A DNA stretch of 64,000 bases, taken from Pseudoalteromonas citrea (GTDB taxonomy: Bacteria > Pseudomonadota > Gammaproteobacteria > Enterobacterales > Alteromonadaceae). Shown here piece after piece: positions 1-8,614 of this stretch. The stretch is from contig NZ_AHBZ03000012.1 in NCBI RefSeq assembly GCF_000238375.3, positions 248,001-312,000 of the forward strand. Direction: 5' to 3'. The notes below the pieces were generated by a model. The model had not been told where the DNA came from. It saw nothing but the letters and a program-made list of their open reading frames with translations, and did no database searches. Each line of letters starts with the position of its first letter. Position 1 is the first letter of the stretch. Both the position numbers and the translations under genes were made by a program.

Positions 1-2744
1 ACATGCTAATGCGCGAACACGCAGAGCAAATTGTACAAGGCATTGAAATAATGCAGCACTTGCTCACGCCCACAATCACGATTATTGGGATTGAAGACAA
101 TAAACCTGAAGCTGTAGAGGCTTTGCAGCTCGCCAGCCAGCACAACTCAAACATTATTGTCAGAGCAATACCCACTGTATATCCATCAGGTGGTGAGAAA
201 CAGTTGATCAAAGTGCTCACCTCTCAGGAAGTACCCAGTGGCGGAATTCCTGCTGACATTGGTGTTTTGGTGCAAAATGTCGGGACCTTATTTGCTATCA
301 GTGAAGCCGTATTCAAGGGTAAACCTTTAATTGAACGTGTCGTCACCGTAACAGGCAGTACCATTACAGATGCACGCAATGTTTGGGCATTAATTGGCAC
401 AGAGATAAAACACTTACTAGATAGCCAAGGGTTTGAACCGGTCGACGCACAACGCGTTGTCATGGGCGGACCAATGATGGGCTTTACACTTCCTACGGTT
501 AGGATCCCTGTCGTCAAAACCACCAACTGCATTTTGGCACCAGATAACTCAGAATTAGCACACGCAGGCGAAGAAAAAGCCTGTATTCGTTGTAGTGCAT
601 GTGCTGACGTTTGCCCGCAAACCTTATTACCACAGCAATTACAGTGGTTTGCCAAAGGCAAAGAGTACGACAAATTAGAGAGTTATAACCTATTCGATTG
701 TATTGAATGTGGTGCTTGTTCCTATGTTTGCCCGAGTGAGATACCACTAGTACAGTATTATCGTGTGGCAAAAGCGGAGATCAGAGAACAAAAAATAGAA
801 CAGATCAACGCCGAACGTGCCAAAGTGCGGTTTGAGGCGCGTAAAGCGCGTTTGGAACAAGAGCAAGAAGAACGAAAAAACCGCCATTCACGCTCATCTT
901 CTCGTTCAGCCAAGCCCGCTGCAGAAAAAGCAAAAGTGGCGGATGCATTATCTCGTGTTGCACAGAAACAAGGTGAACAATCAGCCGTGCAAGCCGCAAT
1001 TGAGCGCGCTAAAGCCAAAAAAATGGCCGATGGCAGCTTAGCACCTGATAACAGCGAAATGATGCAAGAACGCGAAAAGCGTAAAGAACAAGCTCGTCAA
1101 TACAAAGCACAAAAGCAAAATGACGATACGCCTAGCGATAGTAAAACAGCGGTGGCAGCGGCGATTGCACGTGCAAAAGCGAAAAAGGCCGCTCAACTCG
1201 CTGAAAGTGACGCTCTAACAGAAACTAAATCGACCGACACCAAAACAAATGAAGCTGATCCGCGTAAAGCGTCAGTTGCCGCAGCGATTGCACGTGCCAA
1301 GGCCAAAAAAGCCGCTAAGCTTGAGCAAAACGATGACGCTGAAGAGCAAGCTCAAACTTCAGACTCTTTGACAGACACACCAGCAGAGCCTGACCCACGT
1401 AAAGCCGCAGTTGCCGCAGCGATTGCACGTGCCAAAGCCAAAAAAGCCGCTAAGCTTGAGCAAAACGATGACGCTGAAGAGCTAGCACAAACCTCTGTGA
1501 TAGACACACCAGCAGAGCCTGATCCTGACCCACGTAAAGCCGTAGTTGCCGCAGCGATTGCACGTGCCAAAGCAAAAAAGGCCGCCAAGCTTGAGCAAAG
1601 CAATGACGCTGAAGAGCTAGCTCAAACTTCAGACTCTGTGACAGACACACCAGCAGAGCCTGATCCTGACCCACGTAAAGCCGCAGTTGCCGCAGCGATT
1701 GCACGTGCCAAAGCAAAAAAGGCCGCCAAGCTTGAGCAAAGCAATGACGCTGAAGAGCTAGCACAAACTTCAGACTCTGTGATAGACACACCAGCAGAGC
1801 CTGATCCTGACCCACGTAAAGCCGCAGTTGCCGCAGCGATTGCACGTGCCAAAGCAAAAAAGGCCGCCAAGCTTGAGCAAAGCAATGACGCTGAAGAGCT
1901 AGCACAAACTTCAGACTCTGTGATAGACACACCAGCAGAGCCTGATCCTGACCCACGTAAAGCCGCAGTTGCTGCAGCGATTGCACGTGCCAAGGCCAAA
2001 AAAGCCGCCAAGCTTGAGCAAAGCAATGACGCTGAAGAGCTAGCACAAACTTCAGACTCTGTGATAGACACACCAGCAGAGCCTGATCCTGACCCACGTA
2101 AAGCCGCAGTTGCTGCAGCGATTGCACGTGCCAAGGCCAAAAAAGCCGCCAAGCTTGAGCAAAGCAATGACGCTGAAGAGCTAGCACAAACTTCAGACTC
2201 TGTGATAGACACACCAGCAGAGCCTGATCCTGACCCACGTAAAGCCGCAGTTGCTGCAGCGATTGCACGTGCCAAGGCCAAAAAAGCCGCCAAGCTTGAG
2301 CAAAGCAATGACGCTGAAGAGCTAGCACAAACTTCAGACTCTGTGATAGACACACCAGCAGAGCCTGATCCTGACCCACGTAAAGCCGCGGTTGCCGCAG
2401 CGATTGCACGTGCCAAGGCCAAAAAGGCCGCCAAGCTTGAGCAAAGCAATGACGCTGAAGAGCTAGCTCAAACTTCAGACTCTGTGACAGACACACCAGC
2501 AGAGCCTGATCCTGACCCACGTAAAGCCGCGGTTGCCGCAGCGATTGCACGTGCCAAGGCCAAAAAGGCCGCCAAGCTTGAGCAAAGCAATGACGCTGAA
2601 GAGCTAGCTCAAACTTCAGACTCTGTGACAGACACACCAGCAGAGCCTGATCCTGACCCACGTAAAGCCGCAGTTGCCGCAGCGATTGCACGTGCCAAAG
2701 CTAAAAAGAAACTTAAAGAACAAAAAGGAAATGACCCGTCATGA
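1..2744 (+). CDS. rsxC: RsxC/RnfC, electron transport complex subunit C (5' end outside window)
   Basis: Peripheral iron-sulfur subunit of the membrane Rsx/Rnf complex, which passes electrons between NAD(H) and ferredoxin-like carriers; in E. coli it helps keep SoxR reduced. Two 4Fe-4S motifs are visible (CIRCSACADVCP near residue 194 and CIECGACSYVCP near residue 233 of the visible part), preceded by the end of the NADH/FMN-type domain. By comparison with E. coli RsxC about 180 N-terminal residues lie before the window. After about residue 250 the protein becomes an Ala/Lys/Glu-rich tail with the repeated core AAIARAKAKKAA; eight copies of a 47-residue unit are nearly identical. E. coli RsxC has a similar but shorter tail. 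The stop overlaps the rsxD start by four bases, so the two are probably translationally coupled. Confidence 0.95.
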   Translation, partial: MLMREHAEQIVQGIEIMQHLLTPTITIIGIEDNKPEAVEALQLASQHNSNIIVRAIPTVYPSGGEKQLIKVLTSQEVPSGGIPADIGVLVQNVGTLFAISEAVFKGKPLIERVVTVTGSTITDARNVWALIGTEIKHLLDSQGFEPVDAQRVVMGGPMMGFTLPTVRIPVVKTTNCILAPDNSELAHAGEEKACIRCSACADVCPQTLLPQQLQWFAKGKEYDKLESYNLFDCIECGACSYVCPSEIPLVQYYRVAKAEIREQKIEQINAERAKVRFEARKARLEQEQEERKNRHSRSSSRSAKPAAEKAKVADALSRVAQKQGEQSAVQAAIERAKAKKMADGSLAPDNSEMMQEREKRKEQARQYKAQKQNDDTPSDSKTAVAAAIARAKAKKAAQLAESDALTETKSTDTKTNEADPRKASVAAAIARAKAKKAAKLEQNDDAEEQAQTSDSLTDTPAEPDPRKAAVAAAIARAKAKKAAKLEQNDDAEELAQTSVIDTPAEPDPDPRKAVVAAAIARAKAKKAAKLEQSNDAEELAQTSDSVTDTPAEPDPDPRKAAVAAAIARAKAKKAAKLEQSNDAEELAQTSDSVIDTPAEPDPDPRKAAVAAAIARAKAKKAAKLEQSNDAEELAQTSDSVIDTPAEPDPDPRKAAVAAAIARAKAKKAAKLEQSNDAEELAQTSDSVIDTPAEPDPDPRKAAVAAAIARAKAKKAAKLEQSNDAEELAQTSDSVIDTPAEPDPDPRKAAVAAAIARAKAKKAAKLEQSNDAEELAQTSDSVIDTPAEPDPDPRKAAVAAAIARAKAKKAAKLEQSNDAEELAQTSDSVTDTPAEPDPDPRKAAVAAAIARAKAKKAAKLEQSNDAEELAQTSDSVTDTPAEPDPDPRKAAVAAAIARAKAKKKLKEQKGNDPS
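1527..2654 (+). repeat. eight 141-bp in-frame tandem repeats inside rsxC
   Basis: Units begin at 1527, 1668, 1809, 1950, 2091, 2232, 2373 and 2514, with a partial ninth from 2655. Each encodes 47 residues beginning DPRKAAVAAAIARAKAKKAA and ending TPAEPDP. Differences are few and mostly silent (gcc/gct, aaagca/aaggcc) or swap Ile and Thr in SVIDT/SVTDT. Two more divergent units precede them from about 1258. Near identity at the DNA level points to recent expansion by slippage or unequal recombination. Confidence 0.95.
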
Positions 2745-3799
2745 AATTAAGTATGGCCTCATCACCACACAATCACAGTCAAAAATCAGTGCGTTCATTA
2801 ATGATCACTGTGATATGTGCTTGTATTCCGGGCATACTGACTCAGGCGTACTTTTTCGGGTTTGGAGTGTTGATCCAACTCGTTATTGCTTTAGTAACCG
2901 CAAGTGCTGTAGAAGCTGCGATTCTAAAATTACGTAATAAGCCAATTCTCCCCGCCTTAAACGATGGTAGTGCTTGGCTTACAGCCGTGCTGCTTGCTAT
3001 CAGCATTCCCCCACTGGCTCCGTGGTGGATAACCGTAATAGGCATCATATTCGCCATCGCAATGGTCAAACAATTATATGGCGGGTTGGGTTTTAATATA
3101 TTTAACCCTGCCATGGGGGCCTATGTTTTACTGCTTATCGCTTTTCCTGTGCAAATGACAAGTTGGATGCCCGCAGAGCAATTATTGACAACGGCCATCC
3201 CACTATCTGATCAATTAGCTCTTATATTCACACAAATGAATGGTACGGGGTTAACGCTCGATGACGTCCGTGTCAATGCAGATGGCGTTACGATGGCCAC
3301 TCCATTAGATGCAATAAAAACGGCTGTTAGCCAGAATTATACAGTGTCCGAAGCGATGCTAGGTATGCAGTTTTCTGATTATGCTGGCATTGGTTGGCAA
3401 TGGGTTAACGTCGCTTATTTACTGGGTGGTATTTACTTAATTAAAACCAAGGTTATTAACTGGCATATTCCCGTTTCACTGATAGCCACTCTTGCGATAT
3501 GCAGTGCAATCGGTTACATCGTCAGCCCAGGTACCCAAGCAGGCTCAGCATTTCACTTATTCAGTGGTGCGACTATGCTTGGTGCGTTTTTTATCGCAAC
3601 AGACCCCGTCTCAGCGTGTACCACAGATAAAGGTAGGCTCATCTTTGGCGCTGCTATCGGCCTGTTAATATATTTGATCAGGCACTTTGGGGGTTACCCT
3701 GATGCAGTGGCATTTGCGGTGTTATTGATGAACATGGCGGTGCCGCTAATTGAACATTATACCCAGCCACGCACATACGGACATGGAGCGAAGAAATGA
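2741..3799 (+). CDS. rsxD: RsxD/RnfD, electron transport complex subunit D
   Basis: Integral membrane subunit of the Rsx/Rnf complex, homologous to NqrB. The 352 residues contain many hydrophobic helices starting near residue 20. The motif ATPLD at 186-190 contains Thr187, the position at which family members attach FMN covalently through phosphate. A second conserved stretch, SGATMLGAFFIATDP, lies near residue 275. The start overlaps the rsxC stop (ATGA) and the gene overlaps rsxG by four bases. Length is normal for the family. Confidence 0.95.
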   Translation: MKLSMASSPHNHSQKSVRSLMITVICACIPGILTQAYFFGFGVLIQLVIALVTASAVEAAILKLRNKPILPALNDGSAWLTAVLLAISIPPLAPWWITVIGIIFAIAMVKQLYGGLGFNIFNPAMGAYVLLLIAFPVQMTSWMPAEQLLTTAIPLSDQLALIFTQMNGTGLTLDDVRVNADGVTMATPLDAIKTAVSQNYTVSEAMLGMQFSDYAGIGWQWVNVAYLLGGIYLIKTKVINWHIPVSLIATLAICSAIGYIVSPGTQAGSAFHLFSGATMLGAFFIATDPVSACTTDKGRLIFGAAIGLLIYLIRHFGGYPDAVAFAVLLMNMAVPLIEHYTQPRTYGHGAKK

Positions 3800-4431
3800 T
3801 CATCCAATCTATGTATAAAAACGGGTTAATTCTCACCGCCTTTGCACTCGTTACAACTGGGAGTGTTGCACTTATACAGACCATGACAGCTGAACGCATT
3901 GCCGAACAAGAACAACAAAACCTCGTAAAGCAATTAAATCAAGTTCTCCCACCGAGTAACTACGATAATGTGCTGTATAAAGACTGTGTACTAAGTAATG
4001 CACCAGAGTTAGGCCCTAAAGGGCCGCACATGATTTATCGTGCCATGAAGAATAACCACCCAACGGCTCTACTCATTAGGCATATCAGCCCACGTGGTTA
4101 CAGTGGTAATATCGATATACTCACTGCAGTCAACAGAGACGGTACCATTTCCGGTATGAGAATAACGCGTCATGAAGAAACTCCAGGCTTAGGTGATAAA
4201 GTTGAATTAGCAAGATCTGATTGGGTCAAGACCTTTAATGGCTTAACTGTAACAGGGCCAAATGACGCACGTTTTGCCGTCAAAAAAGATGGTGGTCAAT
4301 TTGATCAGTTTACGGGCGCAACTATTACACCTCGCGCTGTCGTCGGCTCAGTAAAAGACGCAACTTGGTTCGCAATACAAAACTTTGATACATTATTTGC
4401 AGCTGATAATGCCTGTGGAGACGCGCAATGA
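3796..4431 (+). CDS. rsxG: RsxG/RnfG, FMN-binding electron transport subunit G
   Basis: Subunit G of the Rsx/Rnf complex: one N-terminal membrane helix (about residues 10-30) and a domain exported to the periplasm that carries covalently bound FMN. The flavinylation motif is TGAT at 173-176, with Thr176 the expected attachment residue. The family segment [12 protein letters not shown] is present in the middle. The 211 residues match the family length. It overlaps both neighbours by four bases (ATGA), as expected for a tightly coupled operon. Confidence 0.95.
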   Translation: MIIQSMYKNGLILTAFALVTTGSVALIQTMTAERIAEQEQQNLVKQLNQVLPPSNYDNVLYKDCVLSNAPELGPKGPHMIYRAMKNNHPTALLIRHISPRGYSGNIDILTAVNRDGTISGMRITRHEETPGLGDKVELARSDWVKTFNGLTVTGPNDARFAVKKDGGQFDQFTGATITPRAVVGSVKDATWFAIQNFDTLFAADNACGDAQ

Positions 4432-5126
4432 GTCAATTAAAATCATTAATGAAAGAAGGCATGTGGGGCAATAACCCAGCACTGGTGCAACTACTTGGAC
4501 TGTGTCCGCTGCTTGCTGTTAGTAGCACCGTAACCAATGCTCTTGGGCTTGGCATCGCCACTTTACTGGTACTCGTGGGGTCGAATGTCACGGTATCTTT
4601 AGTGAGAAACTGGGTACCAAAAGACATTCGGATCCCGGTGTTTGTCATGATCATTGCTGCATTTGTTACCATTATTCAACTATTAATGAACGCCTATACA
4701 TTTGGTCTCTATCAGTCACTGGGGATCTTTATCCCGCTGATCGTAACCAACTGTGCAATCATCGGGCGTGCAGAGGCATTTGCTTCAAAAAATAATGCCC
4801 TACTCTCTGCATGGGATGGCATTATGATGGGATTGGGCTTTGCGATGGTATTACTTGTATTGGGGGCAATGCGAGAAATATTAGGCCAAGGTACCTTATT
4901 CGATGGCGCTAATTTATTACTGGGTGATTGGGCAACCATTTTGCGCATTGAGTTGTTTAAATTAGATAGCCAATTTTTAGTCGCCATTCTGCCACCAGGT
5001 GCTTTTTTAGGTTTGGGACTTCTTATAGCAGGAAAAAATGTGATTGATGAGCAACTCAAAGCTAAGGCTACACCTACTGATGCACCTGAGAAAGCGCCAA
5101 GAGCTCGAGTAACCAGTTTAACGTAA
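4428..5126 (+). CDS. rsxE: RsxE/RnfE, electron transport complex subunit E
   Basis: Integral membrane subunit of the Rsx/Rnf complex, related to NqrD. The 232-residue protein is almost wholly hydrophobic helices, with family segments [20 protein letters not shown] at the start and [12 protein letters not shown] near the end. The hydrophilic C-terminus is short. It is the last rsx gene here; nth follows 18 bases downstream, the same rsxE-nth order as in E. coli, and is probably cotranscribed. Confidence 0.95.
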   Translation: MSQLKSLMKEGMWGNNPALVQLLGLCPLLAVSSTVTNALGLGIATLLVLVGSNVTVSLVRNWVPKDIRIPVFVMIIAAFVTIIQLLMNAYTFGLYQSLGIFIPLIVTNCAIIGRAEAFASKNNALLSAWDGIMMGLGFAMVLLVLGAMREILGQGTLFDGANLLLGDWATILRIELFKLDSQFLVAILPPGAFLGLGLLIAGKNVIDEQLKAKATPTDAPEKAPRARVTSLT

Positions 5127-5144
5127 CAAGTAAGTACTACCGTC

Positions 5145-5777
5145 ATGAATAAAGTAAAACGTTATGAAATTCTGACTCGGTTAAGGGATGACAATCCGCA
5201 CCCAGAAACCGAGCTAGAATATTCTTCTCCCTTTGAGTTGTTGGTGGCCGTCACACTTTCAGCCCAAGCGACCGATGTAGGCGTAAATAAAGCAACTCGA
5301 AAACTATTTCCAGTTGCCAATACACCACAACAGATCATTGATCTTGGTTTAGAAGGGTTAAGAGACTATATAAAAACCATTGGCTTATTTAATTCAAAAG
5401 CCAATAATGTCTATAAAATGTGCCATATCTTGGTCGAACAGCATAACTCTATTGTGCCTGAAAACCGTGAAGCACTAGAGGCACTCCCTGGCGTTGGTAG
5501 AAAAACAGCTAATGTGGTGCTGAATACCGCATTTGGTTGGCCTACGATAGCGGTAGACACGCACATCGACCGTGTATCCAACCGCACTAAATTTGCCATG
5601 GGTAAAAATGTGGTTGAGGTCGAAAAAAAGCTTGAGAAAGTTGTACCTGCTGAGTTTAAGGTCGACGTGCATCACTGGCTTATTCTACATGGCCGTTATG
5701 TGTGTACCGCTCGTAAGCCTAAGTGTGGTTCTTGCCTCATTGAGGATTTGTGTGAGTTTAAAGATAAGACCGAATAG
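5145..5777 (+). CDS. nth: endonuclease III
   Basis: Base-excision repair DNA glycosylase/AP lyase acting on oxidised pyrimidines. The helix-hairpin-helix (LPGVGRKTANVV, 114-125) contains the catalytic Lys120, and Asp138 lies in VDTHIDR; both have the E. coli numbering. The C-terminal 4Fe-4S cluster ligands are Cys187, Cys194, Cys197 and Cys203. At 210 residues the length is standard. It directly follows rsxE on the same strand, the arrangement typical of gammaproteobacteria. Confidence 0.97.
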   Translation: MNKVKRYEILTRLRDDNPHPETELEYSSPFELLVAVTLSAQATDVGVNKATRKLFPVANTPQQIIDLGLEGLRDYIKTIGLFNSKANNVYKMCHILVEQHNSIVPENREALEALPGVGRKTANVVLNTAFGWPTIAVDTHIDRVSNRTKFAMGKNVVEVEKKLEKVVPAEFKVDVHHWLILHGRYVCTARKPKCGSCLIEDLCEFKDKTE

Positions 5778-5904
5778 GCCTGTTTTAAGATCAGACTTAT
5801 ACAGGTAATACTCTGATCTCATTAACACTCTAGTGCAGGCGCATTAAGACTATTGAGTCTTGGAAGAGCCAGTTTACTAATAACATGCTCTAATTTAGAT
5901 AGCA

Positions 5905-6528
5905 CTATGCGTTTTTCTTATCATGTATAAGTGCTTTGTACTCAGACCCACTCTTTAATCCACAGGTATGGCTCTGCGCATTCTTAAATGTAATTGGAAT
6001 TGTTTGCCCACAAGGCAGCGCATTATAATTGGGTGGTAGATTTGGTCCACACTTTTGCACATCAAAGTGTAAGTGAGGGCCGCCACTTTGCCCTGTATTA
6101 CCACTTAACCCGATAATATCTCCCGCTTTGACTTTATCCCCTTCTGATACAAACGATCCATTTTTTGTAAGGTGGAAATATCTTGCTACTGAGCCATCAT
6201 CATGTTGAATAAAAATGTAGTTTTCTTCCAAATCTATATTATTTCCATCTTCAAAAACTTCTCGAACACTTACTACTTCGCCTGCTCTAGATGCCAGTAC
6301 CTTTGTGCCAATAGGCATTACAAAATCTATTGCAAAAGTACCAACTCCATTATTTGAAGCACGATAATGCTCAGTCGCAGCATAAACACTTCTGGTAGTA
6401 CCCACCTCGTATGGTAACAAATAGGCTGAACTTTCTAGAGCTGGAAACACCGTACAATCAACTACCGGTTTTGAACAAGCCGTTAAAGATAAAGGGATAA
6501 AAAACAAGCTCACAAACAATTTCTGCAT
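5905..6528 (-). CDS. M23 (LytM-type) peptidase family lipoprotein
   Basis: Probable envelope peptidoglycan endopeptidase or an inactive relative. A lipoprotein signal ends at LTAC (Cys18). The M23 core runs from about residue 60 to 160: AIDFVMPIGTKVLAS with Asp68, YFHLT with His119, and the HxH pair GPHLHF (His152, His154). A His at the usual first-ligand spacing four residues before Asp68 is not seen; the nearest upstream is His54. The C-terminal region has extra Cys residues that may form disulfides. The gene stands alone, convergent with nth. Substrate and activity are unknown. Confidence 0.8.
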   Translation of the reverse strand: MQKLFVSLFFIPLSLTACSKPVVDCTVFPALESSAYLLPYEVGTTRSVYAATEHYRASNNGVGTFAIDFVMPIGTKVLASRAGEVVSVREVFEDGNNIDLEENYIFIQHDDGSVARYFHLTKNGSFVSEGDKVKAGDIIGLSGNTGQSGGPHLHFDVQKCGPNLPPNYNALPCGQTIPITFKNAQSHTCGLKSGSEYKALIHDKKNA

Positions 6529-6773
6529 TCATATTTTCCTCTTTAAACCGTATTAGTCGCTAAAAAAGGAAACAAAGGTTTAAAGGGGTTGAAAATGAGA
6601 ACAATGATCAAAAAAGTAGGTGCAAACAAAATATTCGCTGGGAAATAAGATGAAAAAACACAATATAAACGTTTGACCTACCTTAATTCTGTTTTGGCTA
6701 GCCCATAATAGTTGATTAAAATTATCAAACTATACGCCCACAGTTTAACTATATTTCAGTAACGCAAAGCGCC
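6529..6773. other. non-coding gap between peptidase and DUF1330 genes
   Basis: AT-rich stretch that must hold the promoter of the minus-strand peptidase gene at its left end and the terminator region of the DUF1330 gene at its right end. I see no credible ORF or structured RNA in it. Confidence 0.4.
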
Positions 6774-6810
6774 AATAAAGCCAAGTACTGTACCTGTTCT
6801 TGGCTTTATT
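6774..6810 (-). terminator. hairpin after the DUF1330 gene
   Basis: A 12-bp perfect stem (AATAAAGCCAAG at 6774-6785 pairing with CTTGGCTTTATT at 6799-6810) and a 13-base loop lie just downstream of the minus-strand gene at 6829-7110. The U-run is imperfect, so the call is moderate. Confidence 0.5.
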
Positions 6811-6828
6811 TATACGAACTAAGTCACC

Positions 6829-7110
6829 TTAAATGGAGTTTATTACAACAAAGCGGCTTTCTATTGCCCGCTCTCTCAGTTCAATGAGCACTTGATACTC
6901 ATCACTGTTATACCAAGATTGAGCTTGCGCTACCGAGCTAAACTCAATGACAGCCCTATTAGCAAATCGCGATTTACCATGTAGTGACTCTGCAGGCCCT
7001 TTGGCAATGAATTTACCACCAAATTTTGCCACTGTTTTCCCCGCTTGTTGACCATATTGCTGCAATAACTCTTGATTTTTCACATTACTTTCTACGATTA
7101 CGAAGGCCAT
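6829..7110 (-). CDS. DUF1330 family protein
   Basis: A 93-residue protein of the DUF1330 family, which has a ferredoxin-like dimeric alpha/beta-barrel fold. The family pattern is visible: an N-terminal strand (FVIVE), a KFGGKFIAKG segment, AVIEFSS, and the helix QSWYNSDEYQVLIELRERA. The molecular role of the family is not established. It is divergent from a LysR-type regulator 95 bp away, a common sign that the regulator controls it. The shared spacer has inverted TTAAACA (7167-7173) and TGTTTAA (7195-7201) half-sites. Confidence 0.8.
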   Translation of the reverse strand: MAFVIVESNVKNQELLQQYGQQAGKTVAKFGGKFIAKGPAESLHGKSRFANRAVIEFSSVAQAQSWYNSDEYQVLIELRERAIESRFVVINSI

Positions 7111-7205
7111 TTTACTCTCCTTAATGACATTTATTAGTTGGACTCATTCTATTTTTGATGTAATTATTAAACAATAACCAAAAAACAAACTAACTGTTTA
7201 ATATT

Positions 7206-8141
7206 GTGAACACTGTAAAACTTGCTCCGTTACTGCTCATTTTTGTTGAAGTTGCTAAACAGAAGTCTTTTACTAAAGCTGCAAAGAACCTTGGTTTAAG
7301 TAAATCAGCGGTCAGTCAGCAAATAAAGCGCTTGGAGTATGAGGTTAAATTGCAGTTGCTTGCACGTAATACTCGCGGTGTTGTACTTACAGGCTCTGGA
7401 GAGGCTTTATTTAAAAGAAGTGAGTCTTTAAGTGGCCAAATCCACCATGTAATGCAAGATATACAGCAGGTTAAAGCGCAACCTAGTGGACGATTTAAAG
7501 TATCTGTCCCGCCTTTTTTTGAGCAAAACATGGTGGTACCTGCCCTAAAACAATTGCTCCTTGAATACCCCCTATTAGAACCTGAGCTCGTTGTGACTGG
7601 CAGCTGGGTTGATTTGATTGACCATCAATTAGATGTGGCAATATTCGGCGGAAAAATGAGAGACAGCGAATATAAAGCGCAATCTATTGGTCGAATTCAT
7701 GATGTATTTACGGTGTCTCCAGGTTATTTGAAACAACATGCAGATATAAGCTCTTTACAAGACTTAATTAAAGGAGACCACAAGCTGATCGCTACCCCGT
7801 GGCAAAATGGTCGCATCAAGCTCTTCGAAAATGGCAAAGCAATTGAACATGCGTTACCGCACACTATGTTTACAAACAGCTTAGTCACCTTAGTCGATAT
7901 GGTGGAACAAGGCATGGGTATCGCGCTATTACCACAGTCTATAATTAAGAAAAAAATCTTATCCGGGCAGCTCACGCATACTTTTAAGCACAATTTTGTG
8001 CAAGTGCTCCCCACGATTCACGGTCGTGACTGGCACTTTTATTTTATTCACCGCTACCATGCTAACAAACCTCCCCATGTTTCACGCTTTTATGAGTTGA
8101 TCCGCTTTTACTTCAATGCAGCCAGTGAAGATGTTAGTTAG
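7206..8141 (+). CDS. LysR family transcriptional regulator
   Basis: LysR-type regulator of 311 residues. The N-terminal winged helix-turn-helix is clear (KSFTKAAKNLGLSKSAVSQQ near residues 20-39), followed by a linker helix and a LysR substrate-binding domain (about 90-300). The start is GTG. It is divergent from the DUF1330 gene and probably controls it and itself. The subgroup resembles the AaeR/DmlR-like regulators, but the inducer cannot be read from sequence. Confidence 0.88.
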   Translation: MNTVKLAPLLLIFVEVAKQKSFTKAAKNLGLSKSAVSQQIKRLEYEVKLQLLARNTRGVVLTGSGEALFKRSESLSGQIHHVMQDIQQVKAQPSGRFKVSVPPFFEQNMVVPALKQLLLEYPLLEPELVVTGSWVDLIDHQLDVAIFGGKMRDSEYKAQSIGRIHDVFTVSPGYLKQHADISSLQDLIKGDHKLIATPWQNGRIKLFENGKAIEHALPHTMFTNSLVTLVDMVEQGMGIALLPQSIIKKKILSGQLTHTFKHNFVQVLPTIHGRDWHFYFIHRYHANKPPHVSRFYELIRFYFNAASEDVS

Positions 8142-8614
8142 CTATTTCAAAAATGACAGCATCCGTGAAGTCTACCTTGATAAAGCTTTTAGTTTACCAT
8201 CGCTGTAAACCCACACCAGGAACACTGTATCAAATCGTACTCAATTTAGCGCAGACCAGCCCCCATGAAACAAGTAAAAACTGAGAAGGTAGAGACTAAA
8301 TATAGATACACTAAATAAAGAAACATCAAACTACTATAGTCAGTTATTCTATTGATTTATTTGAAACAATAAAATACACCTATGCTTTTTATACCACTCA
8401 TACGATATGTTACTCACAACCAAGCTCTAAGTTCTGAGCATACTCACCACTGAAAACACAAAGTTTAGTGGCAATTCACCGTATTGAAAGTGGTTGAGCT
8501 TTTGATATTGAACTAAGGTTTAAAGTGATTAGGAGATTTCCAGCTATCTAACGTTGCATTTAAGAGAATAACAAATAAGATAGCACCTTAGTAAATTGGC
8601 GTAGGTCGTTCAAA
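8142..8614. other. 473-bp intergenic gap
   Basis: Separates the LysR gene from the sensor kinase gene, both on the plus strand. It has stops in all frames at short intervals, no long hairpin and no tRNA-like element that I can see. The kinase promoter should lie at its right end, but no convincing -35/-10 pair was found. Confidence 0.3.

Noticed and set aside
1527-2654. CRISPR-like array
   Set aside because: The repeats are contiguous 141-bp coding units without spacers.
1450-2691. Long minus-strand open frames (up to 413 codons) across the rsxC repeats
   Set aside because: They are mirrors of the 141-bp repeat: a repeat length divisible by three keeps any stop-free frame open. No start signal or family features, and rsxC on the plus strand is certain.
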